Of a stretch of 64,000 nucleotides of DNA, positions 1-12,100 are shown one piece after another. The stretch spans positions 10,148,035 through 10,212,034 of the forward strand of contig NC_084471.1 in the NCBI RefSeq assembly GCF_027409185.1. Reading direction: 5' to 3'. Source of the DNA: Cynocephalus volans. Lineage: Eukaryota > Chordata > Mammalia > Dermoptera > Cynocephalidae. The notes under the pieces were generated by a model that had not been told where the DNA came from, ran no database searches, and saw only the letters and a program-made list of their open reading frames with translations. The position numbers were made by a program, and so were the translations under genes. Position 1 is the stretch's first letter; each line of letters opens with the position of its first letter.

Positions 1-136
1 TGCCCTGCAGGGCATAGGGATCCGAGGGCAGGCACTTGGCTGGGACGGCCTCTGGCTGGTGAGCAAGGCCTTTCTTTCCTACACCCCTGTGTGCTGGGGC
101 CAGAGGTGGAAACTTATACTGGCTTTGGGTTTTCAG

Positions 137-3100
137 TGGGCCAGGTGAATTATCCGAAAGTGGCAGACAGCTCTTCATTTGATGAGGACAGCAGTGACGC
201 CTTATCCCCTGAGCAGCCTGCCAGCCATGAGTCCCAGGGTTCAGTGCCATCACCCCTGGAGGCCCGAGCCAGCGAATCACTGCCCAGTGCCACCTCTGCA
301 TCTCCCACTCAGGTGAGCTTGCCCACATCCAGCTGCTTCCACAGGTCCCTGCTTGCTGGGGCTGCCAGAGTAAGTACTTTCTCCTGGCCCAGGTGGGTGC
401 CTCCTGCTCTTGGCACAGGAAAGCCAGGGGGCATGTTGCTCCAGTAGCTCAGGCGCTGGCTGCTGGAGTTCCTGGCCATGAGGAGGGAGATGTTGGCAGC
501 AGGCCCCTGTTTCCAGCAGCCTGAGCCTGCCTGAGGTCCCAGATGGAGGACGCCAACCAGGGCTGCGTTGCGGGTAGATTCGCGTACCACGCTGGCCCAT
601 CCTGTTTCATTTATTCTGAACAGCCTGCTTTTCTTGAATGTATTTAGTGAATGATATTTTCACCACCTTCTGTCTCCTCCTATTCTAGTTCCCTCTCCCC
701 TGCTGCCCTGGGGTTACTCTTCTTGTGCCCCTGGCCTCTGCCTATCACGTGCCCCCTGACTGGGATGGCATGTCCTGACTCCTAGCAGGAGCAGGCTGGG
801 CACACTCCTCCCAGGAATAGTTGGTGTCCTCACCTCCCCTCTCTCCTCTCAGGTTGTATCTCAGCTCCCGATGGGCCCAGATTCTGGAGAAATGCTCTTC
901 CTGGCAGAGCCACCTCTGCCTGCCCCGCCGCTGCTGTCTCCCAGCCTCACCAACGGAACTGCCATCCCCACAACCAAGCCCCCTCCCACGCTCATCAAGG
1001 TACGGCACTGCCAGCAACTGTACCCGCCCTTCCTGGGCCCCTCGGAGTCCTCCGTGACTTCCTTCCAGCTGTGGGGACAACTGCAGGGGCTGGGGGTGCA
1101 TGTCTTCTCGCAGTGGTCAGGGTATTTCTTTCCTGTCTGTCGTGATTGTAGTCACCATCTATTCAGCACAGTGTGCCAGGCCCTGGCCTGGGGCCTTCCG
1201 GGTTCTCATTCCTGCCCCCATCCAGGAAGACACACCCACTTGCCAGCCTCATGAGGTAGTAGTAGAGAGAGCCTGTGTGCTGCAGGTGACGAAACCAAGA
1301 AGTGACGTGCCCAGGAGCACACGGCTGGCATTGCTCGGTGTTTGTTTTTATACTTCTCCTCCGTGGCCTCACCTGAAATACCTGAAAGAGGCAGAGTTTA
1401 CCGCCATTGGTTGGGGACACTGCTGGGCACTGCTGGCTGTGCTGCACAAAGTGTCTGGCGTTAAGTTCCGTAGCGTCGAAAGCTGTTGCTGGGGCCTCCC
1501 TGCCCTGCAGAGCTGCAGAGGTCTTGCACCCTCATGTGCTTCGTCCTCACCCTTCCCGCTGCTTTTTCTTACTCTCTGGGCTCCCTCCCCACACAGATCC
1601 TACACCCGACTTGGCCACCCCTGGCTGCCCGCAGCTCCCCTCTTCTTGCTGGGAGTCTCAGGAGAGGCTGGCTGCTCGCAGCCTAGAGGCCATTGATTCT
1701 CCTTCTCTGGCCTTAGCTCTGGGGGCTGCCAGTCCATTGTGTGGAGCTCCCTGATGCCTTCCTGTGGTGACGCCCCCAGTCCTGATTCTGTCTTTATGCA
1801 GCCGTGCTCCACGTCTGGCTCCACGTCTGAAAGTCTGCGCTTCCCTGTCACTGTCTCCTCCCCAGGCCTCTCTTTCCAGACCACCTGTGCTCTTGATGCT
1901 CTCTGCTGGCGACGGGATGTTGCCTCATTAGTGGGCATCTCTTTTGCATCTGTGGTCTCTTCCTTACTGTCCACAGATGTTACAGGTTTCCCCCAAAATC
2001 CTTCCCTTGAATGTGCCCCTCGTCACACTCCTGCTGCCTTCATCTGACCTCCACATGTCTGGAAGGACAGTCTGTGTGTGTTGGGTCTGCATCCCTCTTT
2101 TCTTGTTTATGCCTCAGCCTCTTGTGGGCTGGCTGCCCTGCCCCACCAGTGACAGGTTCCAAACCCTCTAGCAGCTGCTCTGGCCCCCTCCTGTCAGCCA
2201 CGCCGCCTACTCAGCAATTTGGGTTTCCCTCCTTGCAACTGTTCTTTCCCGGCTCCTTTCTCCTGCCTTTAAAGGGCATGCTCCCTGGAGGCTGCTCCCG
2301 GCCTCCTCCTCCCGTCCTCCTTGCAGTTCCACCTCCTCAGCCTGTGCTCAGGGACCTCTTCAGGCTTCTGTTCCGTCCACTGGGTGCTCTGCCCTCTCTC
2401 CTCCATGTCTACACTCTGGGCCAAACCAGAACCTCTTCCTGACCCCCATGAACCGTAACTCTTCACCTGCCGCATGTTCATGTTACTGTTCTTTCTCTAG
2501 CGAGTCACCTCTGCCCAGACCTTCCTTTTGGTCTCCATTGCCACCTGTTCAAGACCCCAACTAGTCCCTGCATCAAATCTTCTCCCCTTTCGTCTGCCAT
2601 TCTCTGCTCAGAAATTTCTAGGCTCTCCACAGTCCCTCTCTGGCACTCCCCTGCTCACTTGTGCCCTCTCATGCAACTCTACCCTTCCCTGTTCCAAGGA
2701 CAGGCTCCCTGAACATGATCCAGTGGCCCTTGGTTGGTCTGAGTCCTCTGACCCTCCAGGCCCAGTGGTTGTGCCAGTTGGGAGTCTTTGGGCCACATTT
2801 TGGGCACGAACAGGAGCTTTTGGAGTCCTGGGTTTGATCAAGATCAAGATCATTGTGTGACCTTGGGCACCTGACTTCTCTGAGCCTGTTCCCACATTTT
2901 CAAGTAGACACAACAGTTCCCACCTAAGCAGGACTCTAGAGAGGCTTGCCTGACACTGCCTTTGTAAAGTGCCAGGTCTGGCAGGGCCCATGCATAAAAA
3001 CCAGCTGCATTTACCTCCTGTTGTGTTCAGACTCTGCTTGGGGTCTGTGCCTGGACATTTGGTTGGTTTTCCCTCCCAGCTGGAAGCTCTTTTGAGACAG

Positions 3101-6100
3101 GAGCTGGGCATAGCCCCTCTCTGTCACTCCAGTCCTGTCCCTGGCACATTTCCAGGCACTGAAGAGGCCTCTGGTTTTGGAGTGGGGCACAGTACAGTTG
3201 GGCGAGTAGAAATGGACAAGGGTGGATGGCGCCTTTTCGGAAGCCACTCAGGCCTCGCCTGGGCCTCAGGCTGCCCCCTGATGGTACCCTGTCTCCTGTG
3301 CCATCAGCAAAGCCAACCCAAGTCTGCCAGTGAGAAGTCACAGCGCAGCAAGAAGGCCAAGGAGCTGAAGCCAAAGGTGAAAAAACTCAAGTATCATCAG
3401 TACATCCCCCCGGACCAAAAGCAGGACAAGGGGGCCCCCCCCATGGACTCCTCCTATGCCAAGATCCTGCAGCAGCAGCAGCTCTTCCTCCAGCTCCAGA
3501 TCCTCAACCAGCAGCAGCAGCAGCACTATAACTACCAGACCATCCTGCCCGCCCCACCAAAGTAGGAGCCCACCCCGGCACTAACTGCCCCCAGAACAGC
3601 CCGCCCCTAGCCCTCCCACAGCTGCCCCGAGACAGGCAGACACCAGGTCTGGCATGGGTGGGCCCCAGATCTTTAAGGACCCTTTAGCCTGTCTCCTACA
3701 GTATGGTCCCCTGGCATGGCCTCCCTGGCCTGCGTGCCCATCTGTACCAGCCCTGCCACTCAAGCTTGGGGCTACCACCTGAAGAGGCTGAGTGTGATGC
3801 TCAGTGGGCGCTCATGTCTGCCTTTTCTTCTCCTCAGGCCGGCAGGTGAAGCTATGGGAAGCAGCGGAGCTCCCCCAGCACGCAGTCTCTCCACCACCAA
3901 TAGCAGCTCCAGCTCGGGTGTCCCTGGGCCCAGTGGGCTGGCTCGTCAGAACAGCACCTCAATGACTGGCAAGCCGGGAGCCCTGCCAGCCAACCTCGAT
4001 GACATGAAGGTAGGTGGCTGCTCTCTTCCCACTAGACAGCTTGAGCCACTGCCAGCCTGGCCCCTCCCACAGGGGCTGTCTGGGTGTTGGTCTTCAGGCA
4101 GAGAAGGCAACCAGCCCAGGACTCACAACCATGGAGGGCAGAGCAGGGCTTTGGGCTCTGGTCTCCACCAGACAGGGGCACCTTGGAGCCCGCCTGTCTT
4201 GTCTGTGGTCATAGCAACATCAGCCTCATCAGGATGGTCACTGTCATTAACAACTTCAGCCAGTATTTGTCCAGAGCCTTGGGACTGGCAAGGCAGTTGT
4301 ATATGGTTTATCTTTCTCAACGTCTGTGAGAAGAGGATGAGCAGGCCCGAGAGCTGGAGCAGCTGGCCCAAGGCCACAGACCTGGTGACTGGTAGACAGG
4401 CTGTCTAATTTCAACACTCCCCTTTCCACTTTGCCAATTAATGTCCAGCTGAATCTGCTGTTCAGAGTCTGTATCTGCTTGGGAAGACAGTGGACCATGC
4501 TCAGGGAGCAGACTTGGCTTGTGTCCTGGGGCCTCAGAGTGGGTTGTACCCAGGGCCTAGCCTGTTTTCTCTGTCGTGGTCAGAAGATGGAATGGACGAA
4601 ATTCCCCCTCGAGAGCTTGTCCTCTGAACTAGGCTGGCCCTTCCTGTGTCATGACGTGGATCCCAGTGAGACACAGCACTCATCGGAGCAGTTGGGGGTG
4701 GGCTTCAGGGCCCATCAGACCTGGGTTTAAATCCTAGCTGGGCCAGTCACTAGCTCTGTGAATTTGAAGAAGTTACTGTAAGGAGCTCAGTTTTCTTATC
4801 TGTAAAATTCAGTCTATTCAATTAAGTACAGGCATACGTTGGAGATACTGGACCACTTGGAGAAACCAGACTACTGCAGTAAAGCGAGTTGCGTGAATTT
4901 TTTGACTTTTCATTGCATATAGAAGTTATGTTTACACTCTACTGTAGTCTAAGTGTGCAGTAGCATTACGTCTAACAAAACAATGTGCATACCTTAATTA
5001 AAAAATAGTTTATTGCTTAAAAAATGCTAACGATCTGAGCTTTCAGCAAGTCACAGTCTTTTTGCTGGTGGAGGGTCTGGCCCCAGCAGTGATGGCTGCT
5101 GACTGATCAGGGTGGTGGTGGCTGGAGGTTGGGGTGGCTGTGGCAATTTTTTATAAAATGATAATGAAGTTTGCTGCATAGATTATCTCTTTCTTTCATG
5201 AAAGATTTCTCTGTAGCATGCAATTGCTGTTTGATAGCATTTTGCCCACAGTAGAACTTCTTTCAAAATTGGAGTCAGTTCTCTCAAACCCTGTCATTGC
5301 TTTATTAACTAGGTTTATGTAATACGTAAGTCCTTGGTTGTCATTTCAACAGTGTTCACATTCACAGCATCTTCACCAGGAGCAGATTCCATCTCAAGAA
5401 GCCATTTTCTTTGCTCATCCAAAAGAAGCAATTTCTCATCTGTTAAAGTTTTGTCATGAGATTGCAGCAACTCACTCCCATCTTCAGGATCCACTTCTAA
5501 TGCTCTTGCTGTTTTCACCACATTTGTAGTTCCTCCTTTTACTGAAGTCTTGAATCCCTCAAAGTCATCCATGAGGGTTGGAATCAGCATCTTCCAAAAT
5601 CCTGTCAATGTTGATGTTTTGACCTCCTCCCATGAATCACAAATGTTCTTAGTGGCATCTAGAATGCTGAATCCTTTCCAGAAGGTTTTCAATCTACTTT
5701 GCCCAGATCCATGAGAGGAATCACTACCTACTGCAGCTGTAGCCTTATGTGTTTCATAAATAATAATACTTGTTAAAAATCAAAGTTACTGCTTGATCTG
5801 TGGGCTGCAGAATGGATGTTGTGTTAGCAGGAATGAAAACAACATTCATCTCCTCGTACATCTCTGTCAGAGCTCTTGGGTGACTGGGTGCATTGTCAAT
5901 GAGCAGTGACATTTTGAAAGGAATCTTTTTTTCTGAGCACTAGGTCTCAACAGTGGGCTTAAAATGTTCGGTAAACCATGCCGTAAACAGATATGCTGTC
6001 GTGCAGGCTTTGTTTTGCATTTGTAAGTGTGCTGACAGAGCACAGGCAGAGTAGACTTAGCATCAATTTTAAGGGCCTAGGATTTGGGGAATGCTAAGTG

Positions 6101-9100
6101 AGCATTGGCTGCAACTTAAAGTCACCAGCTGCGTTAGCACCTAGCAAGAGTCAGCCTGTCCTCTGAAGCTTTGGAGCCAGGCATTGACTGCTCCTGTCTA
6201 GCTGTAAAAGTCCTAGATGGCATCTTTTTTCAATATAAAACGGTGTCATTCACATTGAAGCTCTGTGGCTGAGTGCAGCCCCGTCACACGTGAGCCGCTG
6301 TCTCAGCTGGATCCGCTGGGTCACTGGCTGCAGCCCCGCATCAGCACCTGCTGCTGCACCTCGCGCTCTGCTGGGACGGAGCCGGCTGCTTTTCTTAAAC
6401 CTCGTGGACCCTCCTCCGCTAGCTTCAGACTTTTCTTCCGCAGCTTCCTCAGCCCACTCAGCCTTCACACAATCGAAGAGTTCGGGCCTTGCTCTGAGTT
6501 GGGCTTTGGCTTAAGGGAATGTTGTGGCTGGTTTGCTCTTCTCTCCAGACCGCTACGGCTTTCTCCATCTCGGCCATGGGCTGTCTGGCTTTCTCATCAC
6601 TCGTGTGTCCACTGCAGCAGCGCTTTCATTTCCCTCAGGAGCTTCTCCTTGCATTCACAACTTGGCGACCTGCTGGGTGCAGGCCCGAGCTTCCAGCCCA
6701 CCTTGGCTTTCGAGACGCCTTCCTCCCTGGGCTTCTGCATCTCTGGCTTTGATTGCAAGTGAGAGATGCGCGACTCTTCCTTTCTCTTGAACACACAGAG
6801 GCCGTGGTAGGGCTACTAATTGGCCTTGTTTTAATATTGTTGTGTCTCGAGGAATAGGGAGGCCTGAGGAGAGGGACAGCGATGGGGGACGGCTGATCAG
6901 GGGAGCAGTCAGAATACACGACACGTTTATCGATGCAGTTCGCCGTTATATGGATGCAATTCATGTTACTGTTGCAATCCCAAACGATTGCGATAGTCAC
7001 ATCAAAGATCACGGATCACAGATCACCACAACAGACATAATAGTGATGGGGAAAGTTTGAAATTTTGCAAAAATTGCCAAAATGTGATACAGAGACACGG
7101 AGTGAGCACGTGCTGTTGGATGAATGGCGTCGATAGACTTGCTCGGTGCAGGGTTGCTACAGACCTTCAGTTTGTTTAAAAAAAAAAAAAAAAAAAAAGC
7201 AGTATTTGCAAAAAGTGCAGTAAAAAAAGATATGCCTATATTTATTGAGCCCCAGGCATCATGTTAGAGGCTGGAGATAGCTGTGGGCACAGTGTGCCCA
7301 GATCTGGTTGTCTGCAGAGGTGGGGGAGCATTTTAACCAGGCACCTGGTATAGTGAGGAAGGACACTGGTTGGGGGTTTTGGGGTTGGGGGCACGTCTCA
7401 CCCTCCAGGGGTGTTGGAAGTGTTCATCCCTTCCATCCTCCGCAGACTGTCCTCCTGCCTGGACCCGTTCCCTTTGTCCAGCTGCCCCAGGTCTTCGTGC
7501 CTGACTCTTGACCTCCTTGCAGGTGGCAGAGCTGAAGCAGGAGCTGAAGTTGAGGTCACTGCCCGTCTCAGGCACCAAGACAGAGCTGATTGAGCGCCTG
7601 CGTGCCTATCAAGACCAAGTCAGCCCTGCCCAGGGAGCCCCCAAGGCGCCTGCCACTACCTCTCTCCTGCCGAAGGCTGGTGAAGTGGTGGTGGCCTTTC
7701 CGGCAGCCCGGCTGAGCACGGGGCCAGCCCTGGTGGCAGCAGGCCTGGCACCAACTGAGGTAGTGGTGGCCACGGTGACCAGCAATGGAGTGGTGAAATT
7801 TGGTAGCACGGGCTCCACACCCCCCGTGTCTCCCACCCCCTCAGAGCGTTCACTGCTCAGTACGGGTGACGAGAACTCCACGCCTGGGGACACCTTTGGT
7901 GAGATGGTGACGTCCCCCCTGACACAGCTCACCCTGCAGGCCTCACCACTGCAGATCCTCGTGAAGGAGGAGGGACCCCGGGCTGGGTCTTGCTGCCTGA
8001 GCCCTGGGGTGCGGGCAGAGCTGGAGGGCCGTGACAAGGACCAGATGCTGCAGGAGAAGGACAAGCAGATTGAGGAGCTGACCCGCATGCTCCGGCAGAA
8101 GCAGCAGCTGGTAGAGCGACTCAGGCTGCAGCTGGAGCAGGAGAAGCGGGCCCAGCAGCCCACCCCAGTGAAGCAAGAGGACAGCTTCTCCAGCTGCCAG
8201 CTGAGCCGACAGCCCCCTGGCCCCGCTCACCTCTTCAGCCCTCACCCAGCAGACCCCACTGCCAACCACGTAGACACGTGTGTCCAGGCCCTGGGCCCCC
8301 CAGCTGTGGTGGTAAAGCAGGAAGCCGTGCCGCCCGGGCCAGCCCCTGCCCCCCAGCTGCTTCAAGGCCCCGGCCTCATCAACGGGGTCACACCTCCCAC
8401 CATCATCACTGGCTCCACAGGGACCCACCTCGTCCTCACCGTGACCAATAAGAATGCAGACAGCCCTGGCCTGCCGAGTGGGAGCCCCCAGCAGGTACCT
8501 GGGGTGTGGGAGCAGCTGAAGCAGGGCCAGCAGGAGGGTGGGAAGATACTTCTAGTTAGAGCCCCAGCTCTGAGAGTTCAGTCTCTCCCTGAGCCCTCCA
8601 CGATGAGGGATTGCCATCCCAATGTCACCAGGGAGGGTATGAGACTTAGGAAAGTTAAGGGACCTGCCAAAGACCACACAGCCATGACGATGACTTGGCA
8701 GGGAGCTGCCCACCTCTCTGACCATTGGTACAAGAACATTTCTGCAGCAGGACTTCTGAGCTTCGCCCACCCAGGCCTGGACCCTCTTATACTGTTGCTG
8801 TGCGGGGGATGGGGAGGGGCCCCAAGTGAGGGCCAGAGAGGTACCCTTCCCTGGGGAGAGGCTATGGGACTAGCTGGCCTGGGACCAAGCTTGGGCCTCC
8901 CTCAGAAAGGCTAGCTGTCCTCCTCCACGGTGTCAGCAGCTGCTGGCTACCTGCTGCTGCTACCCCAAAGCCACCCAGCCCAGTCCAAAGAGAAGGCTGC
9001 TCTCAGGCTTTGTGTGGCCTCTTGGCCCTGCAGAGCTTGAGGGTGGAAGGTACAATGACAAGATCCGGCACCTCGGGATGGGAGAAAAGGGTCCCTGAGC

Positions 9101-12100
9101 AGTCTCAGGCAGAGGAGGAGGATGCAGAAAGCTTGGTGGGGGTAGGGGGAAGAGACTGGGTCAGACCCCCTCCCTTTCTCCCCTTGTGGCTTGTACCAAA
9201 CCCAGGAAGCTAGTCACCCCATGCCTACCCCGCCCACAGAGTCAGAGGTCAGGGACCCTCCATCCTTCTCCCCATTGGCTTCCACGAATGCTTCCCTAAA
9301 GCCAGCGCAGCTAGTAAAGCTGGCCTGGCCGAAGAAGGTGGGTGCCTCCCGCCTCACCCTCCTGGGGTGTGCAGGGGCCCTGGCCCTGTGCCCCCCACCC
9401 CTGACCAGGCAGGTCTTCCTCCCCCTGGTCTCTGTCCAGCCCTTGTCCCAGCCTGGCTCTCCAGCTCCCGGCCCACCCACCCAGATGGACCTGGAGCACC
9501 CTCCGCAGCCCCTGTTTGGGACACCCACTGCTCTGCTGAAGAAGGAGCCGCCTGGCTATGAGGAAGCCGTGAAGCAGCCGCCCAAGCAGCAGGTGACAGA
9601 CAGCAGACTGGGCCTGGCCCAGGGGCAGTTGCCCTTGGCTGCTGGGCTGTGGCTCATCTGTTTTCCTGTTTTTGTCCCACAGGAAAATGGTTCCTCAAGC
9701 CAACAGATGGACGACCTGTTTGACATTCTTATTCAGAGTGGAGGTAAACCCCAGGCCCCCAGCTGGCCCCTCCCTCCTCTCTGTTCAGAGGCTCTCTCTC
9801 ACCCTAGGGTGCTCAGTGTGTTTTTTCTTTATTTCTTGCGCACATAAATAAGGGGCAGGCCTTGTACCTGGCCTTGTGGATACAGCAGTGACTGAGACAT
9901 GCCCCGCTGCAAGGCCTGGGCAGGAGCGGTCCTTCCACAAACATTCGCTATACCTAGCACCTGCCGTGGGGTCGCTCCTCTGCTCCTGGGCCTGGGAGAA
10001 CATCGGTGAACAAAACAGAAACGCGTGCCTTGGCGGAGCTCCTGGTCTAGCATGAGGAGATAAAGCACAGACATAGTAAGCAAGTTATGTGCAACAGCAG
10101 AGAGCAGTGAGTGCTCAGAACAGAGTGCAGGCTTCGAGCCCTGGGCTAAGCAGGAGGTGGGGGTGGTGGCATGTGTGTCCCTGGGGCAGGCGAGGAGTGG
10201 AGGGAGTGAAGAAGGAGGGCAGAGAGAGAACGGGCCAGATCCCGTGGGGCCTCCTGGGCACCAGGGCAGAGCAACTATGACCTGATAGTGCGGGAAGCCG
10301 CAGCGCAGCTTTGAGCAGTGGCCTGGCCTGGTGCAGGATCGTTCTAGTTGCTGCAGTGACTATAGCCACGCAGGGGCAGACGCATGGAGTCCTATCGGGA
10401 GGCAACTGTCGTCATCTTGGTGAGGCAGGGCTCCCTGGGCCAGGGAGGCAGCAGCCACGTGTGGAGAAGGGGCTGAAGTCTGGACCGCATCTGGACAGTG
10501 ATCCGGGTGGGCGTGCTTGTGGGCGAAGGCTGTGGTGAGAGGAAAAGAGCAGCTCAGGGCGACGCCAAGCCTGTGGCCTGAGGCACTGTCAACTGGCGGG
10601 TGAACTCGGGGGCTGTATGGGGACACGAGTGCAGCTGCAGCTGGGACATACATCTGTTGCGAGACTTTGGGGCAGAGGATTCACAGAGGCCTTTGGACAT
10701 GTGAGTGACCTTTGGGGGAGAGCTCTGGGTGGCGATAGGAGTTTGGAGTTGTGGGCATCTAGATTGGCTGTCAGGGACATGAGGTTTGGGATTGAGGGTG
10801 GTGGAGTAGAGGACAGGTGACAGCCCTGGCCGTGGCCTTCGAGGAAGAGGATGACAGCAGATGAGGCTGAGCAGTGGGCAGAGCATGACATCCTAGATGG
10901 GATCCCCCTCCCCTAGAGTGTGGCAGGGGACAGCGTGCGACTCAGGCGAAGGAGAACTGGGGAGTACGTGAGGGGGCAGCAGGTGTGGAGAGCTTTTCAG
11001 GCAACGAAAGGGGGCCTTGCCGAGCTGTGGGAGACCCCGTAGCATGTCTGCATGACCAGGAACCCGTCCAGTGGAGGGTGAGAGCCCTGAGGCCTCAAGA
11101 AAAGGGGCCCAGCGCTGGAGAAGGGTTGGCTTCCTAGAGGCGCATGGGGACTTTGCTGATGGCAGCAGTGAGAAGGCGGAGTGTGCTGCAGATGCCGGGC
11201 GGGCCCATGTGGGGAGTGTGTGTGTTCCGTCCTGAGTGCATTACCTCTGTCAGTAGGAAGAGGGTTACCTGAGATGGGCAGGTGAGCAATCTGGAAGTAT
11301 GCATTTGAAAGCTGGCAGTTATTTCAGTAGCTGATGTTCCCCTCAATGTCGGTGATCCTCAAGCCTTAGTGGGGACCTCCAGGGTTACAGTGGGGCCTGA
11401 GGTGTGTGTCTAACCAGTGCAGATGGCACTGAGGCTGCTGGCATGGGACCCCCTCTGAGGACCGCTGGCTGGAGCTCAGGAGGCAGCTGGAGGCTGGTCT
11501 GGAGCACAGGAGGGAGACCTGGGCATGAGCTTCAGAAGCCAACAGTGTCAGACTGGACAAACCGTGGGAGGGGTGTGGCTGCCCTGGAGAAGCGAGATTG
11601 TTTGAGAAGTGGGAGGGAGTCTAGCATTTACGGGATGGCAGAGAAAGGGAGATTGGGGGGGAGTGCTGGCTGCCCCCAAAGGGACACTGAGAAGTAACCA
11701 GAGAGGTGGCAAGGATGCCAGAAGATGAGGGTGTTTGTTTGAATGGGGCAGGTGGTGGCAGCTGGGCAGGTAGGCCAAGGTTCCTGTCTGGTGAGAGCAG
11801 CCATGAAGAAAGAATGTGCTCAGCTGGGAACAGGACCTACAGGGCCAGGGAGCAAGCCAGGTTTCTACATAATCCTTTTTTTTCTTAATTGTGGTAAAAA
11901 ATACATAAAACTTGCCATTTTAGCTATTTTAAAATGTACAATTCAGTGGCATTAAGTACATTCACAGCATTGTGCCACCATCACTACTGTCCATTTATAG
12001 AACGATTTCATCATCCCAAACAGAAACTCCAGTACTCATCAGACGCTGACTCCTCATTCCCCTGTCCCTGCCACCCCTGGCAATCCCCATTCTACTTTCT

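Noticed and set aside
1100..1696. 198-codon open frame in an MRTFA intron
   Set aside because: Covers a MIR-like repeat and intron sequence; no domain, no conserved text.
7508..8914. 468-codon frame as a single gene
   Set aside because: Only 7523-8494 is MRTFA exon; the rest reads into the intron past a good donor at 8495.
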